A stretch of 64,000 nt of DNA, taken from assembly GCA_902812385.1 (NCBI GenBank), contig CADDZD010000001.1:62001-126000 (forward strand). The letters are read 5' to 3'. Below the pieces are notes generated by a model, which saw only the letters and a program-made list of their open reading frames with translations, was not told the origin of the DNA and searched no databases. Position numbers and translations under genes: made by a program. Positions 16,585 to 26,236 of this stretch are shown here, one piece after another. The DNA comes from Clostridia bacterium (GTDB lineage Bacteria; Bacillota; DSM-12270; Thermacetogeniales; Thermacetogeniaceae). Positions within the stretch are counted from its first letter, which is position 1. Every line of letters begins with the position of its first letter.

Positions 16585-17856
16585 CTAGGATATGTTAGCT
16601 GAAAGGCTTCCCCAAGGCAGTGATATTCCATCCTTTTCAACATCTCCTAAAACAACCAGTGTGTATCGAGATGGTTCCAGAAGTTCAGCAGCTAAATTTC
16701 GAACATCGTCCGGTGTAACTAAAGATATTTTCTGCAAGATCTCTTCTGGCGTGATCAAACGGTGATGTATTAATTCGGATTTTCCAAGACGGTGCATGCG
16801 GTGAACCACGCTTTCAGATGCAAGCAGCAAGCTTCCTTTAATCTGCTCTTTCGTACGTGTGAGTTCCTCCTCTGTAATTCCTACCCTAACAATATGATTG
16901 ATTTCATGCCAGATCAGGTCTAAGACTTCAGAAATGCTGCTCGGATTCGTTCCGGCGTAAATAGTAAATAATCCGGTATCGTGAAAGGTTGTATAATAAC
17001 TGTAGACCGTATAAACAAGCCCGCGCTCTTCCCGGATTTTTTGGAAAAGCCGTGAACTTGCCCCCCCTCCCAAAATATTGTTTAACACCTGAAGAGGATA
17101 AATCTTTTCATCGTATTGGGATACAGCCGGTACTCCCAGACACATTTGTGCCTGCTCCAGCGGCCTAACAAAGGTTTTAAAAGCAGCTTTAGTCTCAGGA
17201 GGTTCCATTGCAGGTATTAATTGTCCGGAATTGCTTTCACTGAAGTTGGCTTCAACCAGTTCCAGCACCTGCTCATGGCGAAGGTTGCCTGCAAACGCCA
17301 GTACCAGATTTGACGGGTTGTAATATTTATGGTAGAAATTGAGAATTTTCTCTTTCGTTAAACCCGAAACAGATTCCATCGTACCGATTACAGGGCGGCC
17401 GAGGGGGTGACCGTCCCAGATCGTCTGGGAGAAGAGATCATGGATAATTTCATCCGGTGTATCCTCATACATTCTAATTTCTTCTTGAATCACCTTTTTT
17501 TCACGCTCTATATCCTCGGCCCTGAAGAGGGAAGAAAAGTACATGTCAGAGAGAACATCCACTGCAAGCGGCAGGTGTTCGTCGAGCACCCGGGCATAAT
17601 AGCAGGTATATTCCTTACTGGTAAAAGCATTAAGCTGGCCCCCAAGAGATTCGATAGATTCAGCAATCTGCTTGGCCGTTCGCCTTTTTGTACCTTTAAA
17701 AAGAATATGCTCGATCATATGAGAAATCCCGGCATCTTCTTTTTTCTCAAGACGGGAGCCGGTACCTATCCAGAAACCAACAGCTACCGAGCGGACACCC
17801 GGTATTTCTTCGCTGACAATCCTGACACCATTTTTTAAAACTGTTTTGTTATACAT
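16585..17856 (-). CDS. mlpA: M16-family zinc protease (MlpA/YmxG-like)
   Basis: 423 residues, pitrilysin/processing-peptidase family. The inverted zinc motif HxxEH is HMIEH at 46-50, with the third acidic ligand expected about 77 residues later in the EEIRMYEDTPDE-containing helix. The second half contains the typical R/Y substrate-binding region (GGGASSRLFQKIREERGLVY). ATG at 17856 has AGGGG about five bases before it. The neighbourhood pnp-ylxY-mlpA-ymxH matches B. subtilis, where MlpA has been linked to control of protease gene expression. Likely cytoplasmic: no signal peptide. Confidence 0.93.
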   Translation of the reverse strand: MYNKTVLKNGVRIVSEEIPGVRSVAVGFWIGTGSRLEKKEDAGISHMIEHILFKGTKRRTAKQIAESIESLGGQLNAFTSKEYTCYYARVLDEHLPLAVDVLSDMYFSSLFRAEDIEREKKVIQEEIRMYEDTPDEIIHDLFSQTIWDGHPLGRPVIGTMESVSGLTKEKILNFYHKYYNPSNLVLAFAGNLRHEQVLELVEANFSESNSGQLIPAMEPPETKAAFKTFVRPLEQAQMCLGVPAVSQYDEKIYPLQVLNNILGGGASSRLFQKIREERGLVYTVYSYYTTFHDTGLFTIYAGTNPSSISEVLDLIWHEINHIVRVGITEEELTRTKEQIKGSLLLASESVVHRMHRLGKSELIHHRLITPEEILQKISLVTPDDVRNLAAELLEPSRYTLVVLGDVEKDGISLPWGSLSANIS

Positions 17857-17869
17857 TGTAACCCCTGTC

Positions 17870-19006
17870 TCATTTTAAAAATTCAGTCGGAGCAAATATT
17901 CTCCTGTAGAATGGCAACTTTGCTTTTACTGCTTCAAGTGTTACCAAGGAACAATTATATAGCAAGTGATCACCCAAATAAACTTCAATTTTTCCAACAT
18001 TTGTTCCCTTAGCAAGGGGTGCCTTTAAATTTGGGTTGATAATATACCGTTTTTCAATGGAGTTTAGTTCGCCACTTTTAACAGCTATTTCCTCATCCTT
18101 AATGGTCCCAACCTTAACCTTTGCAATATGGCCATTACTGACCGGTACGGAAAGGATGAGATGCTGCTGTCTTGCAACTTTATACCATCTGCATCGGTTA
18201 AAACCGTAATTAAAAAGTTCTAGCGTATCATTATAACGATCACTGCTGTTAAGCACTACACTGATTAATACCCTGCCTTTTTTTTCTGCAGCAGCAATCA
18301 AACACTGGCCGGCAGCGGCTGTCGTTCCAGTTTTAACTCCGATCACGCGCATGCCGCGATTGTACAGCAACCGGTTGGTATTGCTCAAAGGAATCGGCTC
18401 ACCGGTTTTTATTTCGTGGATGATCATATCCTTGGTGCGCACGATCTGGCGAAAATCCTTGTTTTTTAAGGCATACCGCGTCATCAGGGCCAGATCGTAA
18501 GCAGTTGCTATATGCTTAAAATCTGTCAAGCCATGCGGATTACGAAACCGGCTCCGGTAAGCGCCAAGGGTCTTTGCCTTATATGTCATCAATGAAGAAA
18601 AGAGTTCTTCATTTCCTCCTAAATATTCCGCGATGGCGGTTGCGGCGTCATTTCCCGAATTGATTAATGCTCCTCTGATGAGGTCGAACAGGCATAACCG
18701 GTCCCCGGGGTTTAAATAAAGGCTGGTGCCTTCTGTATAGGCGGCATACCGGCTTATTGTAACAACATCCTTTTTTTTACCTAACTCCAAACCCAAAAGA
18801 GCAGTAAGTATTTTAGTCGTGCTGGCGGGATGCATTTCGCGGTCGGCGTTCTGGCTGTACAGCACATGACCCGTCAGACCATCTATCAGAATTGCCGCTT
18901 CTGCGGACAATTGGGATGGGGATATATTTTCTGCCGCAACAGGCGGCGGGGCACTGCTCAATATCAGGATAGCTAAAATAATCACAAGAAAAGGACGCTG
19001 CTGCAA
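17870..19006 (-). CDS. D-alanyl-D-alanine carboxypeptidase (DacF-like)
   Basis: 378 residues from the TTG at 19006. Penicillin-binding low-molecular-mass carboxypeptidase that trims the terminal D-Ala of peptidoglycan stems outside the membrane. A signal peptide covers about residues 1-25 (hydrophobic core then PPPVAAEN). SxxK is STTK at 62-65, SxN is SGN at 117-119, KTG at 225-227. The C-terminal domain is the usual membrane-associated beta-rich part. The start is uncertain: the best ribosome binding site (AAGGAGAG) fits a CTG five codons upstream (19021), which would add FKKK and give a more typical signal peptide. It is inserted between ylxY and mlpA. Confidence 0.93.
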   Translation of the reverse strand: MQQRPFLVIILAILILSSAPPPVAAENISPSQLSAEAAILIDGLTGHVLYSQNADREMHPASTTKILTALLGLELGKKKDVVTISRYAAYTEGTSLYLNPGDRLCLFDLIRGALINSGNDAATAIAEYLGGNEELFSSLMTYKAKTLGAYRSRFRNPHGLTDFKHIATAYDLALMTRYALKNKDFRQIVRTKDMIIHEIKTGEPIPLSNTNRLLYNRGMRVIGVKTGTTAAAGQCLIAAAEKKGRVLISVVLNSSDRYNDTLELFNYGFNRCRWYKVARQQHLILSVPVSNGHIAKVKVGTIKDEEIAVKSGELNSIEKRYIINPNLKAPLAKGTNVGKIEVYLGDHLLYNCSLVTLEAVKAKLPFYRRIFAPTEFLK

Positions 19007-19050
19007 CTTTTTCTTGAACAGGGGTGCTCTCTCCTTGTCATAACTGTTTA

Positions 19051-19749
19051 TTAATCCGTAATTAGATTTTCCAAAGGTACCATCTGATAACCCTGTTCGG
19101 ATAAACCTCGAAATATATCCGGCAGAGCTTGATTGACTTGGGACGTAGGATGCATCAGGATGATTGCGCCGTTATGTACATTTTCTAAAACGCGCGAGGT
19201 GATCACTGCCGGGTCGGGTTTTTGCCAATCTATCGTGTCGACGGTCCATAAAACGGTTTTATGGTTGGTTTGATGTGCGGCCTTCAAAACAGTATCGTTA
19301 AATTCACCAAAGGGTGGTGCGTACAACTTTGTGCGTCTTTTTATTATTTTCAGGATAATATCAGATGTCTTATTAATTTCCTCGATGTTTTCACTTAAGG
19401 TTAAATTATTGACGTGGGGATGAGAGTAACCATGATTCCCAATTTCGTGCCCGCCGTTGGCTATTTTTCTGACATAATCGGGGTTAGCTTCCGCCCACCT
19501 CCCGGTTATGAAAAAGGTTGCCTTAATCCTGTTCTTGGCAAAAATTTTGAGCATCTCATCCAGATACTCTTCTCCCCAGTCAACATTAACCGTAAACGCA
19601 ACCCATTTTTTAGCGTTGTTTCCCTGGTAGATCGGCTTAAAAACCTGTTGGTAGGCAACGTAACGGCCAATAGAGCAAATGGAGGCAAACAGTCCAATAA
19701 CCACAATAAAAAATAAGAGCAACTGTTTTTTTCTATAAATAACAAACAC
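19051..19749 (-). CDS. YlxY-like polysaccharide deacetylase with altered catalytic motif
   Basis: 232 residues, one N-terminal membrane anchor (about 9-31), then a NodB-fold domain. The zinc-type histidines are present in HGYSH (106-110), as are the later YAPPFGEF and LMHPT motifs. The first motif, normally TFDDG with the catalytic Asp, reads VNVDWGEE at 54-61, with Asn where the catalytic base usually is, so activity is doubtful. GTG start at 19749. Directly downstream of pnp, the position of ylxY in B. subtilis, a putative sugar deacetylase of unknown role. Extracytoplasmic, peptidoglycan-related function is inferred. Confidence 0.88.
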   Translation of the reverse strand: MFVIYRKKQLLLFFIVVIGLFASICSIGRYVAYQQVFKPIYQGNNAKKWVAFTVNVDWGEEYLDEMLKIFAKNRIKATFFITGRWAEANPDYVRKIANGGHEIGNHGYSHPHVNNLTLSENIEEINKTSDIILKIIKRRTKLYAPPFGEFNDTVLKAAHQTNHKTVLWTVDTIDWQKPDPAVITSRVLENVHNGAIILMHPTSQVNQALPDIFRGLSEQGYQMVPLENLITD

Positions 19750-19824
19750 TCCCTTACCCCCTATTTTCTATCATTTTTCCTTATTTTATATATTCAGGAG
19801 GCGAGGAAGTTATTAAAGCTGCTT

Positions 19825-21945
19825 TTATTTTTCTTTTTTCTTGGACTGCAGCGCCCGGAGGGCCTCTTTACGAGATAAATTAACACGTCCCTGTTTATCT
19901 ATTTCAATCACTTTGACAATAATCTCGTCACCTTCTTTGAGAACATCCTTGACCCGGCTTACCCTTCGTTCGTCAAGCTGGGAAATATGAACCAGGCCTT
20001 CTTTGCCCGGTAAACCTAAAGCACCTGGTATGATTTCCACGAAGGCCCCGAAATCCATAAGGCGGACCACTTTCCCCATGTATATTTTACCAACTTCAAC
20101 CTCCTGGGTCAGGCATTCAATGATATGCACGGCCTTTTTCCCGGCTTCTGCGTCTGCTGCCGCAATAAAGACACGGCCATCATCTTCGATATCGATCTGG
20201 ACCCCTGTCTCCTCGATGATCTTGCGAATTGTTTTTCCGGAAGGCCCGATCACATCCCGGATCTTTTCAGGATCGATAGTCATGGTGATAATACGCGGGG
20301 CGTAGGGTGAAAGTTCCTTGCGAGGTTCAGGTATCGCTTCAAGCATCTTATTCAAGATAAACAGCCTTCCTTCTCTTGCCTGAGCAAGGGCATGCCTCAG
20401 TATTTCCTGAGAAATCCCTTTTATTTTTATATCCAGTTGTAATGCCGTGATCCCCTTTGCTGTTCCTGCCACCTTGAAGTCCATATCCCCCAGTGCATCC
20501 TCGATCCCCTGGATGTCGCTTAGAATTGCAAACTTGTCACCGTCCATGATCAGGCCCATGGCGATTCCTGCAACAGGCGCTGAGATCGGGACCCCTGCGT
20601 CCATCAAGGCCAGCGTGCTTCCGCAAACACTTGCTTGGGATGTTGAGCCGTTGGATTCTAGAACCTCCGACACCAAGCGGATCGTGTAAGGAAACTTATC
20701 TTCACTCGGCAAAACCGGTAGAAGGGCCCGTTCAGCAAGGGCGCCATGTCCTATCTCACGGCGGCCGGGGCCCCGCATGGGCCGCGTCTCACCGACACTG
20801 TATGGGGGGAAGTTGTAATGGTGCATGTACCTTTTTGATTCTTCAATCCCAAGGCCGTCAAGGATCTGTTCATCGCTTACGGCCCCAAGTGTTGCGACGG
20901 TAAGCACCTGGGTTTGCCCTCTAGTAAAAAGTCCGCTCCCATGGGTGCGCGGAAGAACTCCCACTTCACAGGTAATTGGTCTGATCTCATCTAAAGCTCT
21001 CCCGTCGGGCCTGCTGCCTTCGTTGATTATCATGCAGCGTACGGTTTCCTTGAGAACCTTGGTAAATACCTCTTTTATCGCTTTTTCCTGCTCGGGGTAG
21101 ATTTCCACAAAATGCTCCACTGTCTCTTTTTCCAGTTGATCAATAGCTTCCTGCCTTGCCAGCTTATCCGGATTCCTTACCGCATTATCGATTTTATCAA
21201 GGAGGTAGGAACGAACGGTTTCTTCAATCTCAGGTTCAATCTTATAAACGGGGACAACCAGCTTTTCTTTTCCGACTGCTTCGATTATTTTCTCCTGAAA
21301 CTTGATAATCTCCTTGATAGCGGTATGCCCAAATTCAATTGCATCGAGTATTATCTCCTCTGGCACTTCCTGAGCGCCGGCTTCCACCATGAGTACGGCG
21401 TCTTTGGTTCCGGCCACCACCAGGTGCATCTCGCTTTTCTCTGATTGTTGAACCGTTGGGTTTATTACAAATTCACCGTTTACTCTGCCCACAATGACTC
21501 CACCAATGGGTCCTGCAAACGGTATGTCAGAAATTGACAGTGCAGCCGACGCCCCGTTCATCGCAGTTATATCAGGGGCACAGTCCTGATCCACCGACAA
21601 AACTGTGGCTACCACCTGAACATCGTTGCGAAATCCTTCAGGAAACAGTGGGCGAATTGGTCTATCTATAAGTCTCGCCGATAGGATTGCTTTTTCGCTA
21701 GGCCGTCCTTCTCTTTTAATGAACCCCCCTGGTATTTTGCCAACTGCATACAATCTTTCCTCGTAATCTACGAGAAGAGGGAAAAAGTCAATTCCCTCAC
21801 GGGGTTCTTTTGCAAGGGTTGCTGTAACGAGAACGACCGTGTCCCCGTACTTTACCCATACTGCTCCGTTTGCCTGTTTAGCAACCTTACCTATCTCCAT
21901 GATTAGGGGTCGCCCACCGAGATCCATTTGAAACTTCTCGTGCAT
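19825..21945 (-). CDS. pnp: Polyribonucleotide nucleotidyltransferase
   Basis: 706 residues, typical length. Phosphorolytic 3'-5' exoribonuclease in RNA turnover. Two RNase PH domains (about 1-220 and 310-540) joined by a helical linker, with GRGRRE-like [11 protein letters not shown] in the second, then KH (about 555-610, [15 protein letters not shown]) and S1 (about 620-695, [14 protein letters not shown]) RNA-binding domains. ATG at 21945 has GGAGGG upstream. It follows rpsO, separated by a hairpin that resembles a terminator, an arrangement also seen in E. coli rpsO-pnp. Confidence 0.97.
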   Translation of the reverse strand: MHEKFQMDLGGRPLIMEIGKVAKQANGAVWVKYGDTVVLVTATLAKEPREGIDFFPLLVDYEERLYAVGKIPGGFIKREGRPSEKAILSARLIDRPIRPLFPEGFRNDVQVVATVLSVDQDCAPDITAMNGASAALSISDIPFAGPIGGVIVGRVNGEFVINPTVQQSEKSEMHLVVAGTKDAVLMVEAGAQEVPEEIILDAIEFGHTAIKEIIKFQEKIIEAVGKEKLVVPVYKIEPEIEETVRSYLLDKIDNAVRNPDKLARQEAIDQLEKETVEHFVEIYPEQEKAIKEVFTKVLKETVRCMIINEGSRPDGRALDEIRPITCEVGVLPRTHGSGLFTRGQTQVLTVATLGAVSDEQILDGLGIEESKRYMHHYNFPPYSVGETRPMRGPGRREIGHGALAERALLPVLPSEDKFPYTIRLVSEVLESNGSTSQASVCGSTLALMDAGVPISAPVAGIAMGLIMDGDKFAILSDIQGIEDALGDMDFKVAGTAKGITALQLDIKIKGISQEILRHALAQAREGRLFILNKMLEAIPEPRKELSPYAPRIITMTIDPEKIRDVIGPSGKTIRKIIEETGVQIDIEDDGRVFIAAADAEAGKKAVHIIECLTQEVEVGKIYMGKVVRLMDFGAFVEIIPGALGLPGKEGLVHISQLDERRVSRVKDVLKEGDEIIVKVIEIDKQGRVNLSRKEALRALQSKKKEK

Positions 21946-22021
21946 GGTTTCCCTCCTGTTTTACGAAAATAACCCTGACAAAAGTATTCTTTGCTAAACG
22001 ATCAGCTAGGTATTAAATGTA

Positions 22022-22053
22022 AATTAATTAGAAAGAGCGGCTACCCGCTCTTT
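22022..22053 (-). terminator. Terminator or attenuator between rpsO and pnp
   Basis: A 9-base perfect stem AAAGAGCGG/CCGCTCTTT (22032-22040 and 22045-22053) with a 4-base loop. On the minus strand it is followed by CTAATTAATTT, a weak U-tract, so partial read-through into pnp is likely. On the plus strand it has TT after the stem, but no plus-strand gene ends here. Confidence 0.65.
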
Positions 22054-22075
22054 TTGAGAAAAATAACGGATTGGA

Positions 22076-22345
22076 TTACCGGCGCAACCCAAGTTTGTCT
22101 ATAATAACTCGGTACCGCACGGGATCACTTCGTTTCAGGTAATTCAAAAGAGAGCGCCTTTGACCGACCATCTTCAAAAGACCGCGCCGGGAATGATGGT
22201 CTTTCTTATGAACCTTAAGATGCTCGGTCAGGTAATTAATTCTTTCCGTAAGGAGCGCGATTTGAACTTCAGGAGAGCCGGTATCTCTCTCATGAACCTG
22301 GAATTTTTGAATAATTTCTTTCTTTACGGCCGGATCGAAAACCAA
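22076..22345 (-). CDS. rpsO: 30S ribosomal protein S15
   Basis: Binds 16S rRNA and nucleates the small-subunit platform. From TTG at 22345 the protein is 89 residues, the family length, starting [12 protein letters not shown] longer reading from an ATG six codons upstream is rejected because that ATG is part of the GAGGAGG ribosome binding site lying nine bases before the TTG. Conserved features [24 protein letters not shown] and the C-terminal [10 protein letters not shown] are intact. Last gene of a small unit starting with two unknown short genes. Confidence 0.96.
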   Translation of the reverse strand: MVFDPAVKKEIIQKFQVHERDTGSPEVQIALLTERINYLTEHLKVHKKDHHSRRGLLKMVGQRRSLLNYLKRSDPVRYRVIIDKLGLRR

Positions 22346-22387
22346 TTGACTAAACCTCCTCATTTATTCGCTATTGCCTTTTTTAAA

Positions 22388-22609
22388 TTATTTACCGATA
22401 ACGGTTATTACAAGGCGTCCCGCTGGGATATCCTTGACTACTAAATCAAAGATGCGGCCTGATTTTGCTAAAAAACCACGAAATCGCGCTGCGCTTGGGA
22501 CCTGTGCCGGAATCTCTCTGGCTGCCTGTATTATATCATCTATTGTTATTTTCTCTTGACGGAGGTTATTTAATCTTTTTTTAGCATGCTCAGTGATGAT
22601 CACTTTCAT
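22388..22609 (-). CDS. Small protein with DUF4258-like pattern
   Basis: 73 residues. The N-terminus (VIITEHAKKRLNNLRQEKITIDDI) resembles the HAxxRxxxR pattern of DUF4258/BrnT-like RNase-fold small proteins; the C-terminus ends in two strands (IFDLVVKDIPAG, LVITVIGK). ATG at 22609 has AGGAG ten bases upstream. It lies between a 71-residue unknown and rpsO. No antitoxin-like partner is recognised, so a toxin role is not claimed. Confidence 0.65.
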   Translation of the reverse strand: MKVIITEHAKKRLNNLRQEKITIDDIIQAAREIPAQVPSAARFRGFLAKSGRIFDLVVKDIPAGRLVITVIGK

Positions 22610-22637
22610 CTGCTGTTATTCTCCTCGCCCTTAGCCC

Positions 22638-22853
22638 TTATAAATTACTTAACTCCACCCCTTCTTGAGCAATGATGGCATATAGCGCATCTTGAAAAGC
22701 AAGAATGGAAGCCTCCTCTACATTATACTGGTTATAAATGCCTTCCAATTCTTTTTTTAGGGCAAGGAATTCACCGCTCATGCAAATTTCAGAAATCCGC
22801 TGAACAAACTTATTAAGGTCCTGGTGATACTCATCTATCACCGGCAGTCCCAA
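22638..22853 (-). CDS. Small protein of unknown function
   Basis: 71 residues, predicted mostly helical and acidic, not recognised. TTG start at 22853 preceded by an optimal AAGGAGGT at seven bases, which supports translation; a promoter candidate lies just upstream. It heads a short unit with the 73-residue protein and rpsO, and is separated from ribF by about 107 bases. No signal peptide, cysteine motif or known domain is visible. Confidence 0.65.
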   Translation of the reverse strand: MGLPVIDEYHQDLNKFVQRISEICMSGEFLALKKELEGIYNQYNVEEASILAFQDALYAIIAQEGVELSNL

Positions 22854-22899
22854 GTGGATACCTCCTTCTTTGTAAAACCAGGTTAATCATATTAAATTC

Positions 22900-22928
22900 A
22901 TCTTATCATAGTTTAATGTATGTGTAAA
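22900..22928 (-). promoter_or_regulatory. Sigma-A promoter of the small-gene/rpsO unit
   Basis: Minus-strand TTTACA (-35, plus 22923-22928), 17-base spacer, TAAGAT (-10, plus 22900-22905), 47 bases upstream of the TTG at 22853. Confidence 0.5.
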
Positions 22929-22960
22929 TCTTCTACATTTTCGCCATTTCCTTTAATATA

Positions 22961-23929
22961 TTATATCCGTTGTTTGCTCGAAAAAGCCAGACTAACCCTT
23001 TCTCGCCCGCAAATCCTGAGGGCATCCTGAACGTCTTTTTTTATCTGCCTGACCAGTTCCTCAACTACCGGGAATTTTTTCTCTTCTCTAAGCTTTTGGT
23101 ATAATTCTATTTCTATCTTCTTGCCGTAAGCAGAGCCCTGGTATCCTAAAAGGTGAGCTTCGATCAATTTGTCTTTTGTATTATAAAAGGTTGGATGGTA
23201 GCCTATATTAACTACGGCAGGATACCGTTTCCCCTCCAGTAATGCCTGCCCTGCATAAACCCCGGAGCAGGGGACAATCAGGTCATCGGGTAAATCAATG
23301 TTCGCGGTTGGAAATCCGAGTGTTCTTCCACGCTGGTCACCTCTTATAATCTTTCCTCTGAGTAGGGGCCAGTATCCTAACAATTCTCTGGCTTTCTGGA
23401 TATCACCAGAATTTAGCAAATCCCTGATCCGGGTACTGCTCACCAGTGTTCCGTGCAGTGTAATCGGGGGTATTACCTTCACAGTAAAGTGGTATTTATT
23501 ACCATATTGAATGAGCAGCTCAGGAGTTCCGGTTGCACCGCGACCAAATCTGTAGTTGAAACCAACAAAAACACCCTGAACTCGGAGCTTTCTCAGCATT
23601 ATTTCCTCCACAAACTCCTCCGGAGTAAAGGAGGCAATCTCCATGTTAAAGGGAATGATAAAAGCAATTTCAATATTCAAAGATTCGAAAATCTCTATCT
23701 TTTTCTCAAGGTCCAGAAGTAGCTTGGGAGCGTTTGCAGGGTCAAGCACCTTCTGGGGGTGTGGGTGGAAGAGAAAAACTGCAGGTACTGTATCGGTCTG
23801 CAGTGAGAAGTCTATCATTTCCTTTAACAAATGCCGATGGCCAATATGGACGCCATCGAAGTTTCCCAATGCAACAACAAGTTTATTATCCAAAAGGGGT
23901 ATATTTTCCAGGCTTTCGATTACCTTCAT
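22961..23929 (-). CDS. ribF: Bifunctional riboflavin kinase/FAD synthetase
   Basis: 322 residues. The N-terminal nucleotidyltransferase domain (GNFDGVHIGHR, then SSTRIRDLL) makes FAD from FMN; the C-terminal riboflavin kinase domain (RGDQRGRTLGFPTANID, VNIGYHPTF) makes FMN. ATG at 23929. It follows truB in the rbfA-nrnA-truB-ribF series, the standard order in Bacillota. No riboswitch is visible upstream because it is an internal operon gene. Confidence 0.95.
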   Translation of the reverse strand: MKVIESLENIPLLDNKLVVALGNFDGVHIGHRHLLKEMIDFSLQTDTVPAVFLFHPHPQKVLDPANAPKLLLDLEKKIEIFESLNIEIAFIIPFNMEIASFTPEEFVEEIMLRKLRVQGVFVGFNYRFGRGATGTPELLIQYGNKYHFTVKVIPPITLHGTLVSSTRIRDLLNSGDIQKARELLGYWPLLRGKIIRGDQRGRTLGFPTANIDLPDDLIVPCSGVYAGQALLEGKRYPAVVNIGYHPTFYNTKDKLIEAHLLGYQGSAYGKKIEIELYQKLREEKKFPVVEELVRQIKKDVQDALRICGRERVSLAFSSKQRI

Positions 23930-23955
23930 AGCAAACCTCTTTTGTGTTTCTAGTT

Positions 23956-24876
23956 TTACAGAGTTCGAAAGACTTTTTGGGGTTTATACAACCAGGTTCC
24001 TCCCTGCTGTACTTTGTAAGCCCCCAATGCCAATAATCTCCCGCTCGGGGCGTAAAGCCGCACAAATTTCGGAAGATTGCTGTTGCCAACGCCGCCCATG
24101 ATACCCGAGGGTGCTACCGGCAGTCCGTTTAATATGCCGGCGACAGCCTTATCCTTGACGGTGAAAGCAGGTATATCCTGTAAAGCAAAGTCTACCGGCA
24201 GTAAAAAGGAATAGTCCTGCTGCTGCCAAAGCTGGTTGACCTCATCAAGTGTGAAGGAATGTTCTAGTTTAAATGGGCCGGTGGCCGTTCTGATCAGGAA
24301 CGAAAGATATGCACCACATCCCAGGGCTTTTCCTATATCTGCACAGAGGCTTCTGATGTAGGTGCCTTTTGAACAGGAAATATCTAACAGAGCACGCGGG
24401 TGCGGATAAGTGTCATAAAATGAAAGAAGTTCCAGTGAATATATAACAACCCTCCGGGCTTTGCGTTCGACAGTCTTACCCTCTCGGGCCAACTCATAAA
24501 GCCTTTTGCCCTTATGGTGAATTGCAGATACCATCGGAGGAACCTGCTTGATTTCGCCATGGTATTTCTTTAAAACATTTATTATTTCGGGCAGTTCAAG
24601 TCGGCAGGGTTGTTCCCGGACAATTGATCCACCTGCATCATAGGTGTCGGTTTCAATACCGAAGGTGATCTCGGCACGGTATCCCTTCGGCTTTTCCATC
24701 ATAAATTCCGATACCCGTGTCCCCTGTCCCACACATATGGGCAAAACACCCGCGGCTCCGGGATCGAGCGTCCCGGCATGGCCGATCTTCCGGATCTTGA
24801 AAAGACGCCGTAAATATAAAACAACATCATGAGATGTTACGCCAGGCTCTTTGAGTACATTAATTAAGCCATCCAT
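23956..24876 (-). CDS. truB: tRNA pseudouridine-55 synthase TruB
   Basis: 306 residues. Makes pseudouridine at position 55 of the T-loop. Catalytic Asp38 lies in GHAGTLDPGAAG; the KPxGxTS-like start is KEPGVTSHD. A C-terminal PUA-like region follows (FVRLYAPSGRLLALG). Its ATG directly abuts the nrnA stop codon (24877-24879), so translation is coupled. Confidence 0.95.
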   Translation of the reverse strand: MDGLINVLKEPGVTSHDVVLYLRRLFKIRKIGHAGTLDPGAAGVLPICVGQGTRVSEFMMEKPKGYRAEITFGIETDTYDAGGSIVREQPCRLELPEIINVLKKYHGEIKQVPPMVSAIHHKGKRLYELAREGKTVERKARRVVIYSLELLSFYDTYPHPRALLDISCSKGTYIRSLCADIGKALGCGAYLSFLIRTATGPFKLEHSFTLDEVNQLWQQQDYSFLLPVDFALQDIPAFTVKDKAVAGILNGLPVAPSGIMGGVGNSNLPKFVRLYAPSGRLLALGAYKVQQGGTWLYKPQKVFRTL

Positions 24877-25866
24877 TTAAGTACTGGCTGCCCCCTTGGC
24901 GTCAAGCAGGAAATTCACAGTTGCTGCTAAAACTCTCCTTTCGACATCCTTCAATGTCCCGTGAACCGTACAACCTGCTGCCCGTTCATGTCCGCCTCCT
25001 CCAAAACTGGCAGCAAGACTATTTACATCAACATAGTTTTTCGAGCGAAAACTCACTTTAACTTCATTATTGCTGACCTGTTTGAAAAGAATACCTACCT
25101 CAACCCCGCTTATTGACTTTGGATAATTGACAAGATCCTCACATTCCTCTATGCCGCACCCCGTTTCAATTAAATATTTTTGAGGAACGGCCATCCAGGC
25201 GACTAACCCGTCCTCACTGACAGACAGTGTCCTGAGACACTTTTCCAGAAGCCGCAAACTTTTTAAGGAACGCTCTTCGTATAGCAACTGATAAGCCCTG
25301 CTGTGTGCTGCCCCAAATTGTAAAAGGGACGCCGCATTCCGGTGACACCTGGCAGTTGTATTCTGGTGTTGAAACGAGCCTGTGTCTGTGACGATGGCAA
25401 CGTATAGGTTTGTGGCGATTTCCGGCGTAATGGAAACCCCCATATCTTCGAGGATTTCAAAAATCAGTTCACCGGTGGCAGCAGCATCCGTATCCACTAA
25501 ATTTAAGTTTCCGAAATTCGTATTGCTCACATGATGATCAATATTCAATAGAGTATTGCAGTTGTTGAGCAACCCTTCAATTTCTTTGCCTGTGCGTTCT
25601 ACTTCCGTACAGTCCAACACAACTCCTACGTCAAAGGCTGAACTGTTTAAGTTACCGGGTTCCTGAATCAACTCATAACCGGGTAAAAAAGAGAAGGTAC
25701 GGGAAACAGGATGTGGACAGGTGATGGTAACGTTCTTGCCCAGTTCTCTTAATGTCAAACCCAACCCCAGTAATGATCCCACTGCATCACCATCGGGATT
25801 GAGATGAGAGGCAAGCAAAAAATTATTACCCTTTCTGAAAATATTTTCCACATCCCTTTTTATCAT
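24877..25866 (-). CDS. nrnA: Bifunctional oligoribonuclease/pAp phosphatase NrnA (DHH family)
   Basis: 329 residues. Degrades nanoRNA (2-5 nt) and dephosphorylates 3',5'-pAp. The DHH domain has [11 protein letters not shown] (H21, D25, D27) and the NIDHH motif; the DHHA1 C-terminal domain carries GGGHERAAG. Overlaps the rbfA stop by ATGA (25863-25866). Position between rbfA and truB is typical. Confidence 0.94.
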   Translation of the reverse strand: MIKRDVENIFRKGNNFLLASHLNPDGDAVGSLLGLGLTLRELGKNVTITCPHPVSRTFSFLPGYELIQEPGNLNSSAFDVGVVLDCTEVERTGKEIEGLLNNCNTLLNIDHHVSNTNFGNLNLVDTDAAATGELIFEILEDMGVSITPEIATNLYVAIVTDTGSFQHQNTTARCHRNAASLLQFGAAHSRAYQLLYEERSLKSLRLLEKCLRTLSVSEDGLVAWMAVPQKYLIETGCGIEECEDLVNYPKSISGVEVGILFKQVSNNEVKVSFRSKNYVDVNSLAASFGGGGHERAAGCTVHGTLKDVERRVLAATVNFLLDAKGAAST

Positions 25867-26222
25867 AATTCTTCCTTCTTTTCATCACAGACTTTATCAA
25901 TAATCTGGCTGATTCTGATCCCCTGTTCGATCGAGGTATCAAGATTAAACGTAATTTCCGGAAGATAGCGCAAACGGATCCTCTTCCCCAATTCCGATCG
26001 TATAAACCCGTTTGCTCGTTGAAGGCCTTCCAGTGTTCTGGCCTGTTCTTCATCAGATCCGTAAACACTAACGAATATTTTAGCATAGCGCATATCCTTG
26101 GAGACTTCTACATCCGTCACACTGGTGAGATGGCTGATCCGGGGATCTTTCAAGTGGTTACGGACAATATCTGTCACTTCACGTTTAATTTCTTCCGCAA
26201 GACGGTTTACGCGAAAGCCCAT
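25863..26222 (-). CDS. rbfA: Ribosome-binding factor A
   Basis: 119 residues from ATG at 26222, which has AAGGTG six bases upstream; a GTG three codons earlier lies inside that site and is rejected. KH-like fold that helps 30S maturation near the 16S 5' end. Family start [15 protein letters not shown] and the [15 protein letters not shown] region are present. Follows infB by 14 bases; ylxP, present between them in B. subtilis, is absent. Confidence 0.95.
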   Translation of the reverse strand: MGFRVNRLAEEIKREVTDIVRNHLKDPRISHLTSVTDVEVSKDMRYAKIFVSVYGSDEEQARTLEGLQRANGFIRSELGKRIRLRYLPEITFNLDTSIEQGIRISQIIDKVCDEKKEEL

Positions 26223-26236
26223 TTTCTTCACCTTTC

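Noticed and set aside
22032-22053. Plus-strand terminator reading of the rpsO-pnp hairpin
   Set aside because: No plus-strand gene ends here.
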